This document shows positions 25,569 to 34,973 of a stretch of 54,740 nucleotides of DNA, piece by piece. The first letter of the stretch is position 1. Every line of letters begins with the position of its first letter. Under the pieces are notes generated by a model, which had not been told where the DNA came from, ran no database searches, and was given only the letters and a program-made list of their open reading frames with translations. The translations under genes and the position numbers were made by a program. The DNA is from an uncultured Planctomycetaceae bacterium (GTDB lineage: Bacteria > Planctomycetota > Planctomycetia > Planctomycetales > Planctomycetaceae), in the NCBI GenBank assembly GCA_903861195.1, contig CAIOTJ010000187.1:1-54740 (forward strand), given 5' to 3'.

Positions 25569-26825
25569 ATGGAACACGCCGTCGCCCACCGCTGGCTGGC
25601 ACCCCGCCGCGCCTGGCTCGCCTGGGGCTGCCTCTGGTTGCTGTTCGCGGCGGAGGGGTTGTGGGGCCGGCCCCCCTCGGTGGGCCGCGTGTACCGCGAG
25701 AGTGCCCGGCAGTGGTGGGCCCAGCAGCCACTGTACAACCAGATTGGCAAGGGGTTTCTGTACCTGCCTCACGCTGCGGTGCTGCAGACTCCTTTCGCGG
25801 CACTTGTTGAGAGGGGCGCCGAGGGATGGGCCGAGGTTGCGTGGCGTACAGTCACGATTGGCCTGTTCGCCCTGGGGGTGCATCGCTTGGGGAAGCTGGC
25901 GGAGGTGGGAGCCGCAGGAGACCGCTTCGGCTGGATGACCCTGGCGGCCATTCCGCTGGGGTTTTCAGCCGCCCGCAACGGCCAGGCCCAGCTGATCGTC
26001 GCCGGGCTGGCGATGCTGACGGCCGAGGCGCTCTGCCGCAGGTGGTGGAACCGGGCGGCGGCCTGTCTCTGGCTCGGGCTGGCGTTCAAACCGGTGATGC
26101 TGCCGTTCCTGCTGGTGGCCGGGGTGCTGCACGCGCCCCTTCGCTGGCGGCTGGCGCTGGGGGGAGTTCTGTTTGTGGTGTCTCCCGGTCTGGGCCAATC
26201 GGGGGAGTATGTGATCAGCCAGTACCGGGCGTTTGGCGAATCGTTCCAACGAACGACGGAATTGGGCCTGACGCGTCCGTATGCCCAGGTGTTCGGTCTG
26301 TTGCAGGTGCTGGGTGTGGCGGTTCCCGCGACGGTGCAGACCCTGGTGCGCGGGGGGGCGGGTCTGGGGGTGCTGGGTTTGCTGTGGTTTGTAAGGGGCC
26401 GCCTGCCCCGCGAACGCCAGGCGATCTGTTACTTCGTGTTCACCGCCGCCTGCCTGCAGTTGTTCAATCCCCGTTCCGAGAACAATGGCTACGCGATTCT
26501 CGCCCCCTGTATGGGTTTGCTGCTGGGCGAGGCCCTGCTGCGCTGGCGAGACCGGCGGCTGGCGTGGGGCGTCGGCCTGGCCGCTGGTTTGACCCTGCTG
26601 GGCTACGAGCTGCAGGTGCGGATCGCTCCCGATGTGCGGCCGGTCTGGCTCGCTCCCCTCATGGGCCTTGGCTACTGCGGGTTGCAGGGAGTCGCGCTGC
26701 GATGGGAGCTGCGGGAACCCGTCCCCCCACCCCCACCAGCGGAATGTCTGCAACCGCCGGCCACCCATCCGGCGGCTTCCCTGGCGCGGGTGCGCGACCC
26801 TCGCGCTCCGGTCCCTACGACGTGA
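25569..26825 (+). CDS. GT87-like (DUF2029) polytopic membrane glycosyltransferase
   Basis: A 418-residue integral membrane protein with about ten to twelve hydrophobic segments. Early on it has SVGRVYRESARQWWAQQPLYN and GKGFLYLPHAAVLQTPFAAL, which fit the (D/E)-containing first loop and the F(x)YxP motif of the GT87/ArnT-like (GT-C fold) mannosyl/arabinosyl-transferases. PLGFSAARNGQAQLIVAGL matches the R-x-GQ(xx)-L segment common to DUF2029. These enzymes transfer sugars from lipid-phosphate donors on the outer face of the membrane. ATG 25569 is chosen because upstream in-frame residues are Arg-rich and non-membranous. Donor and acceptor unknown; a Pro-rich cytoplasmic tail ends the protein. 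Confidence 0.82.
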   Translation: MEHAVAHRWLAPRRAWLAWGCLWLLFAAEGLWGRPPSVGRVYRESARQWWAQQPLYNQIGKGFLYLPHAAVLQTPFAALVERGAEGWAEVAWRTVTIGLFALGVHRLGKLAEVGAAGDRFGWMTLAAIPLGFSAARNGQAQLIVAGLAMLTAEALCRRWWNRAAACLWLGLAFKPVMLPFLLVAGVLHAPLRWRLALGGVLFVVSPGLGQSGEYVISQYRAFGESFQRTTELGLTRPYAQVFGLLQVLGVAVPATVQTLVRGGAGLGVLGLLWFVRGRLPRERQAICYFVFTAACLQLFNPRSENNGYAILAPCMGLLLGEALLRWRDRRLAWGVGLAAGLTLLGYELQVRIAPDVRPVWLAPLMGLGYCGLQGVALRWELREPVPPPPPAECLQPPATHPAASLARVRDPRAPVPTT

Positions 26826-26865
26826 GCAGAGTGTCGCACCAAGCCCCGCAGATCCTCGCAGAACC

Positions 26866-27627
26866 TCAATTGGCGGGCGCTGCTCGACAGTGCGGCCCGC
26901 TCTCCGGATGTGCCTCATGTTCGCCCGGGAACTCGATGCGCACCTCATCGAGCAGCACATATCCCTCGGGCAGCCGGCTGCGCCAGACGGGGTAGTCGCG
27001 CTCGGGGCGCAGGCGGTGGGGATCTCCCGCCAATGGTCCCATCGGGGCGACGTCGAGGCGATGCAGCACCAGCAGGATGTCGATGTTCGCATCCCCCAGT
27101 ACGGTGGTCAGCGGGTGCGTTCCGTAGAAATCCCCCCGATCATGACGGGTTCCCAGACAGGTCCACTGGGCGGGGTCGGCAACACAGGTGACGGTCTGCT
27201 CGCTCCAGTCGGGAGTGACCGTGAACGGCTGCCCGGTCAGCAGCCAGCCGCTGCAGATTCCGTCATGCACCCCCTGCGCCAGGAAGCAGAACTGCGCCCC
27301 CCGGTCGAGCAGTTCCCCCTTCAAACGCAGCGTGATCTTCGCGTTGATGAAATTGGTGCCGCACCCCTGCCGGATGTAGTTGTTCTCTCCCGCGACTTCG
27401 CGGTGATGCTCGCCCGGCACCCCTTTTGTGTAGAGCATGTACAGCAAATGCAGGTAGCCCGCCCCGGGCGGAGCATGGTTGTAGTCGATCCACCACGGGC
27501 TGCGCGAGATGGCGCAGCTGTCGCGGATCTCCAGCGGCTTGATTCCCTGCTGATTGCTGATGAAGCCGAACCAGCCTCCCGGTCCGTCGTCAAACGTCTC
27601 GCGGTAGACCTGGGGACCGGTGGTCAT
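26866..27627 (-). CDS. Hypothetical protein, probably a beta-sandwich (carbohydrate-binding-like)
   Basis: A 253-residue protein without a signal peptide. It opens with VYRETFDDGPGGWFGFISN, and has YLHLLYMLYTKG, NAKITLRLKGELLDRGAQFCF and, at the end, YVLLDEVRIEFPGE. That pattern (ETFD..GW at the N-terminus and a terminal 'LDEVRIEF' strand) resembles jelly-roll/CBM-type beta-sandwich domains, but I do not recognise the exact family. ATG 27627 overlaps the stop of the VOC gene (ATGA), so the two are translationally coupled. Codon use is like its neighbours. Function unknown; sugar binding is a guess from fold resemblance. Confidence 0.68.
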   Translation of the reverse strand: MTTGPQVYRETFDDGPGGWFGFISNQQGIKPLEIRDSCAISRSPWWIDYNHAPPGAGYLHLLYMLYTKGVPGEHHREVAGENNYIRQGCGTNFINAKITLRLKGELLDRGAQFCFLAQGVHDGICSGWLLTGQPFTVTPDWSEQTVTCVADPAQWTCLGTRHDRGDFYGTHPLTTVLGDANIDILLVLHRLDVAPMGPLAGDPHRLRPERDYPVWRSRLPEGYVLLDEVRIEFPGEHEAHPESGPHCRAAPAN

Positions 27628-28058
27628 CGACGGGGCTCCGGCTGAGAGAACAGTTCCACCACATGCCCATCCGGGTCATGGCACCAGGTCTGCACATAAC
27701 CGTCGGGGCGCAGGCTGGGCCCTCCCCGCACATGCACTCCCGCCTCCTTCAGCCGTTCGATCGCCGACCGGCAGTCGGGAACTTCAAACGCAAAGTGGAA
27801 GACCCGTCCGGCTCCGATCGGCGGGGGAAACGCCGGCAAGCCCGCTGGTCCCGATCCTTCATGCTGGAGAATCAGGTGGATCTGGGTGGCCCCCGCCTGA
27901 AACCACAATCCGGGAAAGTTGAAGCCCGGGCGTTCGACCTGCCGCATGCCCAGCAGGTCGACGTAGAACGCCGCACTGCGGGCGAGATCCTGGACGACCA
28001 GGGTTACGTGATCGATCGACTTCACGCCGATCGGCGGACGGGCAGCGGTGGATGACAT
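27624..28058 (-). CDS. VOC-family (glyoxalase/bleomycin-resistance-like) metalloprotein
   Basis: A 144-residue single-domain vicinal-oxygen-chelate protein. It starts IDHVTLVVQDLARSAAFYVDLLGM (His ligand in IDHV), has a second His in RVFHFAFEVPDC, and ends WCHDPDGHVVELFSQPE with the metal-ligand Glu. These are the usual ligands for a divalent metal in glyoxalase I-like, extradiol dioxygenase or fosfomycin-type enzymes. Its size implies homodimerisation. It overlaps the downstream hypothetical gene by 4 nt and lies about 30 nt after the DUF1805 gene. Substrate unknown; antibiotic resistance should not be assumed from family alone. Confidence 0.88.
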   Translation of the reverse strand: MSSTAARPPIGVKSIDHVTLVVQDLARSAAFYVDLLGMRQVERPGFNFPGLWFQAGATQIHLILQHEGSGPAGLPAFPPPIGAGRVFHFAFEVPDCRSAIERLKEAGVHVRGGPSLRPDGYVQTWCHDPDGHVVELFSQPEPRR

Positions 28059-28087
28059 GGTGATGGATTCCGGAAACGAAGGGGGGG

Positions 28088-28435
28088 CTACAGAGACTTG
28101 GAGGCGGCCAGCATCAGTTCCACCGCTTCGCGGCCGGTCATGCCCACGCGGATTCCCAGGCTTTCCGCCTGTGGGGTGAGGCCGACAATTTTGGCGGGCA
28201 ACAGATCTTCGGGTTCGGTCAGGGGGCAGGCGGGGGTTCCCTTGGCGATGGCGATGGCCTGGCCAAACTCGGCGGGGGTCTTCAGGTCATAGATGCCGCA
28301 GCCCACAATCCCCGCCTTCGTGAAAATCGAGCAGTACTGCCCCTTGTGCCAGCGGTTGCTGACCCCCAGCGCTTCGCCGTTGGTGAAGGTGAGGATGCGA
28401 TTGGACGTGCGGGGAAGTGAAAGATCGGCAGACAT
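28088..28435 (-). CDS. DUF1805 (YunC-like) protein
   Basis: A 115-residue cytoplasmic protein. The centre reads ILTFTNGEALGVSNRWHKGQ and FTKAGIVGCGIYDLKTPAEFG, and the end GIRVGMTGREAVELML matches the conserved C-terminus of the YunC/DUF1805 family, whose function is not established. ATG 28435 is chosen because the family N-terminus starts there; the frame remains open 39 codons upstream, but that part has no conserved character. It is probably first of a minus-strand unit with the VOC and beta-sandwich genes. Confidence 0.8.
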   Translation of the reverse strand: MSADLSLPRTSNRILTFTNGEALGVSNRWHKGQYCSIFTKAGIVGCGIYDLKTPAEFGQAIAIAKGTPACPLTEPEDLLPAKIVGLTPQAESLGIRVGMTGREAVELMLAASKSL

Positions 28436-28684
28436 GGCGAGCCCTCGGCCAAAAGAACTCCAACCGGGCTGGCAGTGCCCGTTCGGAAAGACGTTGACGG
28501 GGACAGGGTGACGGTGCACCAACCCCTTCTGCACGTTAGCAACCCGGACCATCCGGGGAAACGGTCACGAAACAGGACCGGGCCAGCTCTGGGTTGATCC
28601 AGACGCGACTGGCCCCTCGGCGGATCGGGCTGATACACTCCCGTTCCGAACTCCCCCCAACCCCCTGTTCCAGGAGTCCCGCGC

Positions 28685-29674
28685 GTGCTTGCCGGACATT
28701 TCCCCCAGCCCCACCGAATTGACCTGGTCGAGGTTCCCGAGCCCACCCTCGAACCGACCGCTCCCTACGGCGAGACGGGCCAAATCATCTTCGAGCCGCA
28801 AATCGCCTGTCTGTGCGGTTCCGATCTCCCGTACTTCAATGGAGAACCCCCGGAGTATCCCGCGCGCTCGGTGGGGCATTCGTTGCACGAGATGGTGGGT
28901 ACGGTCACCGCCACAAATGGTCAGCGGTGGAAAGAGGGAGACCAGGTGCTGGTGGTCCCGCTGAATCAGTGTGGGTTTTTCGAGCGGTACATCGTCTCGG
29001 AAGACCGGGCGATAGCACTCGATCCGCGGCTCGACAAGCACTATTCCGTGCTGGCGCAACCTTTCGGCACAGTGCTGTACGGGTTGAAAAAGCTCCCCAA
29101 CATCATCGACAAAGATGTGGTGGTGGTGGGGCAGGGGCCCATCGGGCAGATGTTCAACACGATGCTGGCCCGGCTGGGTGCGCGGGAGATCATCGTGCTC
29201 GACAAGCTCGACGAACGGCTCGCTCTGTCGCCGAAGATGGGCGCCACCGCCACCATCAACGTGACCCGCACCGATCCGGTGGCCGAGGTCAAGCGAATCC
29301 TCGGGGGTGAACTGGCCGACGTGGTGATTGAGGCGGTGGGACATGCCGACCAGGTGCTCAACACCTGCATCAGCCTCGTGAAGCACCGCGGATACATCCT
29401 GTATTTTGGCGTCCCCCCCGAGCACATCGACGGGGTCGCGTGGCGCGAGCTGTTCTACAAGAACGCCACGATCCAGACGACGGTGAACCCCGATTTCCGC
29501 CGGGACTTCCCCCTGGCGATGCGGTGGCTGGCCGAGGGCCGGGTCGACCTGCGCCCGCTGATCACGCACACCTACCCGCTGAACAAGATCCAGACGGCGT
29601 TTGAGACGTTCCGCGATCGTCGCGAGGGAGCCCAGAAGGTCTTGCTGGAATTCCCGGCATTCCGGCCGCGCTGA
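28685..29674 (+). CDS. Medium-chain alcohol dehydrogenase-like (zinc-type) dehydrogenase without structural zinc lobe
   Basis: A 329-residue NAD(P)-dependent dehydrogenase of the MDR superfamily. The catalytic zinc site is suggested by CLCGSDLPYF and GHSLHEMVGTV, and the nucleotide fold by VVVVGQGPIGQMFNTMLARLGA and IIVLDKLDERLALSPKMGA. The C-terminus has the family's LPL-type ITHTYPLNKIQTAFETF. The usual GD.V.......C..C..C....C structural-zinc loop is reduced to GDQVLVVPLNQCGFFERYIV, as in sorbitol-dehydrogenase-like and some bacterial short MDRs. The start is GTG 28685 with AGGAG about nine bases upstream. Substrate unknown (polyol or sugar alcohol plausible). It stands alone; no partner genes are evident. 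Confidence 0.85.
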   Translation: MLAGHFPQPHRIDLVEVPEPTLEPTAPYGETGQIIFEPQIACLCGSDLPYFNGEPPEYPARSVGHSLHEMVGTVTATNGQRWKEGDQVLVVPLNQCGFFERYIVSEDRAIALDPRLDKHYSVLAQPFGTVLYGLKKLPNIIDKDVVVVGQGPIGQMFNTMLARLGAREIIVLDKLDERLALSPKMGATATINVTRTDPVAEVKRILGGELADVVIEAVGHADQVLNTCISLVKHRGYILYFGVPPEHIDGVAWRELFYKNATIQTTVNPDFRRDFPLAMRWLAEGRVDLRPLITHTYPLNKIQTAFETFRDRREGAQKVLLEFPAFRPR

Positions 29675-30170
29675 CCCCTCACGGTGGTCGCTGGATCATC
29701 ACCGGGTCCGGCCAATGTGCCGGGCCTGGTATTGTTTACTCTGTATTTTCACCCTGCCGGGCGATCCGGGCCTGTCAGGCAGCCAGTCACGTTCCACTGG
29801 CGAACAACGGCACTTCGCGGGGCCACGGCTCTGATACTCGGCTGCGAAATCGGGCTTGGCGTCACCCTTCAGGTAACTGCATCCCGGGCCTCGGAAGACG
29901 GTCAAGCGAATTGCGGGGGGCTTGGCCGGCGATTGCAGGCCGAACCAAACCGATTTGCGGGGAAGCCGGGCCCACCATGGAGAGACCAGGAACCGATTGA
30001 GGGCGATCTCGGGAATACATCCCGGCTCGATTCCGCGACCACATCCCGTTCAGGTTGTGACCGGGCCGGGCAGGGAGGACCTCGGTTCGTGGAAGGGGAA
30101 TTCTCCACGCGTGACCCGTCGTCTCCACCGGGGATCGATCGGATACGGGCCACCGGTCTCATCCAAAAAG
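29675..30170. other. Gene-free stretch
   Basis: About 500 bases between the dehydrogenase and the cysC terminator. No reading frame here shows family resemblance, a ribosome-binding site or the GC3 bias of neighbouring genes. I see no clear terminator for the dehydrogenase and no repeat. Confidence 0.4.
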
Positions 30171-30207
30171 AACCCCGTCCTGGAAACGATTGTTCCCGGA
30201 CGGGGTT
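30166..30207 (-). terminator. Rho-independent terminator of cysC
   Basis: On the minus strand AACCCCGTCC (30207-30198) pairs perfectly with GGACGGGGTT (30180-30171) around a 17-base loop, followed at once by CTTTTTGG. It lies about 30 bases after the cysC stop. Confidence 0.82.
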
Positions 30208-30238
30208 TCTGGAACCAAACACAGGCGTGGGGAAAGGA

Positions 30239-30841
30239 CTAAACCAAACCCTTCGCCTTGAGGTAGGCAATCACTTCGTCGGCCAGCTCGTCGATCGGCT
30301 TGGTGCCATCGAGAACCAGCTCGGGCTTCTCGGGCGCTTCGTACGGATCGTCGATTCCGGTGAAACCCTTGATCTGGCCGGCACGGGCCTTCTTGTACAG
30401 ACCCTTGGGGTCGCGGGCTTCACACACCTCGAGGGGGGTGTTCATGAAGACTTCGATGAACTCGCCCGGCTCGAGCAACGCCCGCACCGCGTCACGATCG
30501 CGGCGGTAGGGGGAGATGAAGGCGGTGATGGCCAGCACGCCGGCCCCGGCAAACAGCTTGCCGACTTCACCGATGCGGCGGATGTTCTCGGCCCGGTCTT
30601 CCGCCGAGAAACCAAGGTTCTTGTTGAGCCCCATGCGGATGTTGTCTCCATCCAGCACGTAGGTTCGCTTGCCCAGCGAGTGCAGCTTGTGGTCGACCAC
30701 GTTCGCCACAGTGCTCTTACCCGAGGCGCTCAGGCCGGTGAACCACAGGATGGCTCCCTTGTGACCGCTGAGGGCCCAGCGTTCGGCCTTGGAAACTGCG
30801 TGATCATGCCAGGTGACGTTGGTTGCCTTCTGTTCGGCCAT
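30239..30841 (-). CDS. cysC: Adenylylsulfate (APS) kinase
   Basis: A 200-residue cytoplasmic P-loop kinase that phosphorylates APS to PAPS, feeding sulfate assimilation or sulfotransferases. Walker A is GLSASGKST (residues 36-44), then VLDGDNIRMGLNKNLGFSAEDR (the conserved DGD-N-R block), the ISPYRRDRDAVR segment and FIEVFMNTPLEVCEARDPKGLY, all diagnostic. The first ATG in frame is at 30853, but MAEQKATNV from ATG 30841 matches the family start better. No cysN/cysD or sulfotransferase gene is nearby, so it is an orphan here. A clear terminator follows at 30166-30207. Confidence 0.95.
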   Translation of the reverse strand: MAEQKATNVTWHDHAVSKAERWALSGHKGAILWFTGLSASGKSTVANVVDHKLHSLGKRTYVLDGDNIRMGLNKNLGFSAEDRAENIRRIGEVGKLFAGAGVLAITAFISPYRRDRDAVRALLEPGEFIEVFMNTPLEVCEARDPKGLYKKARAGQIKGFTGIDDPYEAPEKPELVLDGTKPIDELADEVIAYLKAKGLV

Positions 30842-31350
30842 GACTCTCTTCAAACCGCAAAAAACAGGACGCCGGGAGGATGCGGGTGATCATTGGCGAC
30901 GGACGCCGTCTGAATCGCCCACCCCCACCAGTCGTCTGGGACAGGGAAGTGTGGAACTCGCCCAGCCTGGCTGGGTCGGCTCGACCGCCCACTCTATGCA
31001 AAGCGGAAACGGCTGGGAAGCCGGAAACGATTGGGAAAGTTTTGAGAGAGTCCGTCCATGCCAGGGCCCCGGGTCGCGCGGTGGCGGGGGCCCCGCTCGG
31101 CTCCTCACCGGCGGCCTCCAGCGAGCGAATCGCCCTGACCTGGGACAGGCGCCACGCTCCCCCGCCCCACCAATTGGCACACCTGTGCAGGAGAGACCGG
31201 CTGCAACGGTCACGCGCCAGTGCTGCGAGAATTTGATTGTTTTCCCCCCCACGACACTTTTAGGATCGAGGTCTCCTGTCGATGAAAGACAGACTGGAGC
31301 GCAGGGACGATCTGGACCTGTGGAGTGTCAAACTGTGCGGAGTGTGCCGA
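30842..31350. other. Divergent intergenic region
   Basis: About 500 bases between the cysC start and the HEAT-protein start. It must hold both promoters, but I cannot assign a -35/-10 pair with confidence. Frames here are either shadows or lack ribosome-binding sites. The plus-strand frame from ATG 31282 is the possible N-terminal extension of the HEAT gene. Confidence 0.4.
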
Positions 31351-33696
31351 ATGTCGTGGGATTTCGCTTGGAAACACAGCCTGGGTGCGGTGCTGCTGGG
31401 CTGTGCCATGACCCTGCCAGTGGGGGCGCAGAGTGACAGTCCATTCGACGCTCCCGCCGAAACGGCCCCCACCCTCTCTCCCGCGGAACGGCAGGAACTC
31501 AACTCGCAATCGCCACTGGCGAAAGTCCCCGAGACTCCCCGCCAGTTGTTTGAGGCCGCGGTCGCCATGGTGGACATTGGCCGCACTGATCTGGCCCAAA
31601 AATACCTGATGCAGGTCAATTCGGCCGCACTTTCGGAAGACGAGTTGGTGGAAATCCGGCAGGTGATTGGCAGTCCCAATCTGCTCCGTCTGGAATCGCT
31701 GCCCGAATTGGAAGCGTTGGTGCGACCGGTGGTTGACCGGTCGAATGAGGCCCTGGCCCAGCGGGCCGCCGAACCGCGACGTGTGCGGTCGCTGTTGTCG
31801 GATCTGGGAAAATCTCCCGAAGCCCGGGCCGCCGCCCTCGCAGAACTGAAAAACCTGGGGCCTTATGCGGTCCCCACTTTGCTGTCGGAAGCCATTACCG
31901 AGAAAGACACCGCCCGGCTGGCCGAAATCACCAGCCTCTGTGTGGCCGCCGATGCCCCCGCGATTCCCATGTTCGAAGCCGCCCTGCAGGCGTCCGAGCC
32001 AGTGGTACAGCGCATCGCCGCCGAGGCCTTGGGCCGAATTGGCCAATCGACCGCCAACCCCGACCTCGAATACCTGGCCAGCGCACCCCAGTCCGATCCC
32101 GCCGTGCGCCAGGCCGCGCAGCGGGCGCTGAAGCTGCTGACACCCCCCTCCCGAGTCGCGGGGAGAGTGGCTCCCGGGAGCCAGCTCGATCCGTTGAGCC
32201 TGTCGCGGCGTCTGTGTGATGCGGCCCGGGCAAAACTGGCCGCGCCCGTCCCCGTCGTGGATCCGACCGCCCAGACCATCCGGGACTGGACCTGGGACCC
32301 CCGCCAGAAACGGGTGGTGGAACAGGCCGTTTCCCCCCGGCGTGCGGCCGACCGGGCGGCCCTCCGACATGCCACCAGGGCCGTCGAACTCGTCCCCGAC
32401 GACACCCAGCCGAAAGTGGTCCAAAAGGCGTGTGAATTGGCTCTCCAAGGGCCTCCGGAATCGCTGTTTCCCCCCACGGATCGGCAGGCTGCCGAAGAGC
32501 CGCCAACCACCTCGCAAGGGTTGTACATCAGCACCGACGTCTGGTCTCAGGTTCTCGACCTGGGGCTGGCCACCCAGCGGCCGGAGATCGCCACCCGCGC
32601 GGCACAGGCTCTGGCCCGGCAGCCGGAAACCTATGCGGAACTCAACTGGAGTGATGCGCGGAACCCACTCTATCGGGCACTGGCGAGTGGCGATCCCCGG
32701 GTGCAGTTGGCCGCGGCCGAGAGTCTCTGCCAGCGTGGACCCAAGCATCCGTATCGCGGAGCGCCGCAGGTGGTCGAGAACTTGCGGCGGCTGCTCGACA
32801 GCGAGGCGTCGCGCCCCATGGCGGTGGTCGGGGAGGTGGCCGCCGATCGGGCCGCCGACATCTCGGGCATGCTGCGGGAGCTGGGGTTTGACACATTGAC
32901 GGCTGTCTCGGGGCGCGAGGCGTTCCGTGCCGCCGCAGAACGCAATGACGTCACTTTGGTGGTGCTGCATCCGAACGTCATTCGTTGGACCCTCAGCGAG
33001 ACACTGGCCAATCTGCGGACCGATGCCCGGACGGCCCACCTGCCGGTGGTGGTCTATGGCCCGGCCCGTCTGGCCCCCCGCTTTCTGCGCCCGGCTCCCG
33101 GTCAACCCCGTGTCCACTATGCGACCTATGTGGAAACTCCCGACGAACTGCGGACCCAGATTGGTCCGGTACTCGATCTGGCGCTCGGACGCCAACTGCC
33201 GGAAGGGCAACGCGAGGAGTTGCGCGCCCGGGCCATCGGGTTGCTGAGGCAGATTGCCGAAATGAAGGGAACCCGGGTCTACGATCTCGCCGGAATGGAA
33301 GACACGCTGGCTCGCGCGGCGACCGATCCCCAACTGGCCGAGAGTGCGTTCCGGGCCTTGGCCTCGTTGGGAACCCGCCGGGCCCAGTCGCTGCTGGCGG
33401 AATCTCTGATCAATGCCCCCGGCGAACCGGTCGCCCCCCTGGTGACGCAGTTGCTCAACGAGCACATCCGCCAGCATGGGCAGTTTCTGACGCAATCGGT
33501 GCTGCGGGAGGTCAATACGGCCATCGCCTCGGCACGGGGCGATGCATCCACCGCGTCACCTGCCGCGCCCGCGACCGGAGGTTCATCCCGACCCGGGTCC
33601 AGCGTTGAAATCCCGCTCCAAGGTGAGCCCGAGTCAATCGACGGCGAAGTCCCCGCGGACGAGGTGGATGAGAATGAGCCGGTGGGAGGCCAGTGA
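31351..33696 (+). CDS. Exported HEAT-repeat protein with a degenerate response-receiver domain
   Basis: A 781-residue protein. ATG 31351 (GGAG eight bases upstream) begins a signal peptide, SLGAVLLGCAMTLPVGAQS; an ATG at 31282 is also in frame. Residues ~90-460 are HEAT-like helical repeats, for example QRIAAEALGRIGQSTANPD and AVRQAAQRALKLL. Residues ~490-580 fold like a CheY receiver by pattern (MAVVGEVAADRAADISGMLR, DVTLVVLHPNVIRW, LPVVVYGPARL), but the phosphoacceptor Asp is replaced (VVLHPNV) and the acidic pair after beta1 is missing, so phosphorylation is not expected. More HEAT-like helices and an acidic tail follow. Probably a periplasmic scaffold; partners unknown. Confidence 0.82.
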   Translation: MSWDFAWKHSLGAVLLGCAMTLPVGAQSDSPFDAPAETAPTLSPAERQELNSQSPLAKVPETPRQLFEAAVAMVDIGRTDLAQKYLMQVNSAALSEDELVEIRQVIGSPNLLRLESLPELEALVRPVVDRSNEALAQRAAEPRRVRSLLSDLGKSPEARAAALAELKNLGPYAVPTLLSEAITEKDTARLAEITSLCVAADAPAIPMFEAALQASEPVVQRIAAEALGRIGQSTANPDLEYLASAPQSDPAVRQAAQRALKLLTPPSRVAGRVAPGSQLDPLSLSRRLCDAARAKLAAPVPVVDPTAQTIRDWTWDPRQKRVVEQAVSPRRAADRAALRHATRAVELVPDDTQPKVVQKACELALQGPPESLFPPTDRQAAEEPPTTSQGLYISTDVWSQVLDLGLATQRPEIATRAAQALARQPETYAELNWSDARNPLYRALASGDPRVQLAAAESLCQRGPKHPYRGAPQVVENLRRLLDSEASRPMAVVGEVAADRAADISGMLRELGFDTLTAVSGREAFRAAAERNDVTLVVLHPNVIRWTLSETLANLRTDARTAHLPVVVYGPARLAPRFLRPAPGQPRVHYATYVETPDELRTQIGPVLDLALGRQLPEGQREELRARAIGLLRQIAEMKGTRVYDLAGMEDTLARAATDPQLAESAFRALASLGTRRAQSLLAESLINAPGEPVAPLVTQLLNEHIRQHGQFLTQSVLREVNTAIASARGDASTASPAAPATGGSSRPGSSVEIPLQGEPESIDGEVPADEVDENEPVGGQ

Positions 33697-33774
33697 AATC
33701 CTCCAGTCCCGCGGGAGGTCTGCCCACTCGCCAAGGCTGCGTGCGGTCGCCTGAGGATCCGACACCGTTGGACT

Positions 33775-34575
33775 TCAGCCGACGGCCAGTTGTTCGTCCT
33801 TCAGATCGGTGACGAACATGCAGCCGGGGCTGTGGGTGATGGCCAGGGGGGGCTTGGCTGCCATCAGCACTGATTGCGGAGTGACGCCACACGCCCAGAA
33901 GACCGGCAGCTCTCCCGGTCGCAGGGGGACCGGCTCCCCGTAATCGGGACGCTGCAGGTCGGCGATGCCAATCTGCTCGGGAAACCCGAGGTGTACGGGA
34001 GCCCCATGCACGGCCGGGTACCGGCTGGTGACCTGCACGGCGCGGATCGCGTCGGCGGGTGTCATCGGGCGCATCGACACCACCAGGGGCCCCTGGAAGA
34101 TCCCCGCTGGCTCACACGGAACATTCGTGCGGAACATGGGGACATTGCACCCCAGTTCGATGTGCCGTACTGGCACACCCGCCCGCAGCAATGCCGACTC
34201 AAAAGTGAACGAACAGCCAATCACAAACCCGACCAGATCGTCCCGCCAGAGATCCAGCAGGTCGGTCGGTTCCGCAACCAACTCCCCCTCACGCCAGACA
34301 CGGTAGCGGGGGGCATCGGTCCGAAGATCGGCGGTGGGGGCCACCCGCCGGGGAATGGGGTCGCCCGGCGAGGTGACATCGAGCAGAGGGCACGGCTTGG
34401 GATTCCTTTGACAAAACAGCAGAAAGTCGGCGGCCAGTGCCTGGGGCAAAAACACCAGATTCGCCTGGGCGAAACCCGGAGCCAATCCAGAAGTCTGGCC
34501 CGTCAGCCGGCCCGACCGGGCCGCGGCTCGCACCTCGGCAGGGGTCTGCCAACGGCCCGATTGTTGTTCCACCAT
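33775..34575 (-). CDS. DUF1445/YcsI-family putative hydro-lyase (D-glutamate cyclase-like)
   Basis: A 266-residue protein. [38 protein letters not shown] and the C-terminal [14 protein letters not shown] are hallmarks of the DUF1445 family, which includes mammalian mitochondrial D-glutamate cyclase and bacterial YcsI/'putative hydro-lyases'. The conserved Cys and Asn/Lys in QRNPKPC and the CSFTFE segment are intact. ATG 34575 is preceded by GGGGG and matches the usual N-terminus (TPAEVR); a GTG at 34626 overlaps the DUF971 stop (GTGA) and would add 17 residues. It is presumably cytoplasmic. Substrate in this organism is unknown. Confidence 0.87.
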   Translation of the reverse strand: MVEQQSGRWQTPAEVRAAARSGRLTGQTSGLAPGFAQANLVFLPQALAADFLLFCQRNPKPCPLLDVTSPGDPIPRRVAPTADLRTDAPRYRVWREGELVAEPTDLLDLWRDDLVGFVIGCSFTFESALLRAGVPVRHIELGCNVPMFRTNVPCEPAGIFQGPLVVSMRPMTPADAIRAVQVTSRYPAVHGAPVHLGFPEQIGIADLQRPDYGEPVPLRPGELPVFWACGVTPQSVLMAAKPPLAITHSPGCMFVTDLKDEQLAVG

Positions 34576-34622
34576 CACGCCCCCAATTCGAGAAAGCGAC
34601 GCCGTCAAGAAAGCACCGCCGC

Positions 34623-34943
34623 TCACCCCGAGGTGGGGAGAGACAACTGGCGCAGCAGATCGAACGAAAAAATCCCCGAGCGATGCCCATCGTTGAAGTC
34701 GATCTGGTAGGCGTAATTGCCCACCGGGTTCATCGCTGTGGCTCGCAGGGGTTGCGTTTCGGCGACGCTGAGAATGGGAAGTTCCGCCGGGGAGACCGCT
34801 GCCGTTGTTTCAGCCCGCGCCACCCGGCAGACAGCACAGGGACATTTCTCGCGAAGAAACCTCCACGAGACAAACCCCCTTGGGCCATCCTGCCATTCAA
34901 TCGACAGGCCTTCCGCGGATCCAATCAGACGCTCAGGAATCAT
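34623..34943 (-). CDS. DUF971 (GBBH-like N-terminal domain) protein
   Basis: A 106-residue protein. [28 protein letters not shown] is characteristic of DUF971, the small beta-rich domain also found at the N-terminus of gamma-butyrobetaine hydroxylases. CPC-x2-C could bind zinc or a cluster. [21 protein letters not shown] is the second conserved block. Free-standing DUF971 proteins often neighbour Mrp/ApbC-type Fe-S proteins in other bacteria; here it is coupled to DUF1445 (stop next to the next start) and lies upstream of the Fe-S block. Function unknown. Confidence 0.88.
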   Translation of the reverse strand: MIPERLIGSAEGLSIEWQDGPRGFVSWRFLREKCPCAVCRVARAETTAAVSPAELPILSVAETQPLRATAMNPVGNYAYQIDFNDGHRSGIFSFDLLRQLSLPTSG

Positions 34944-34973
34944 TTGCGAGTCGTGGTGCGATGGGGAGGTGGC

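Noticed and set aside
29684-30889. Long plus-strand open frame opposite cysC
   Set aside because: It runs through the terminator and antisense to cysC, has no family resemblance and no start signal. cysC is certain on the other strand.
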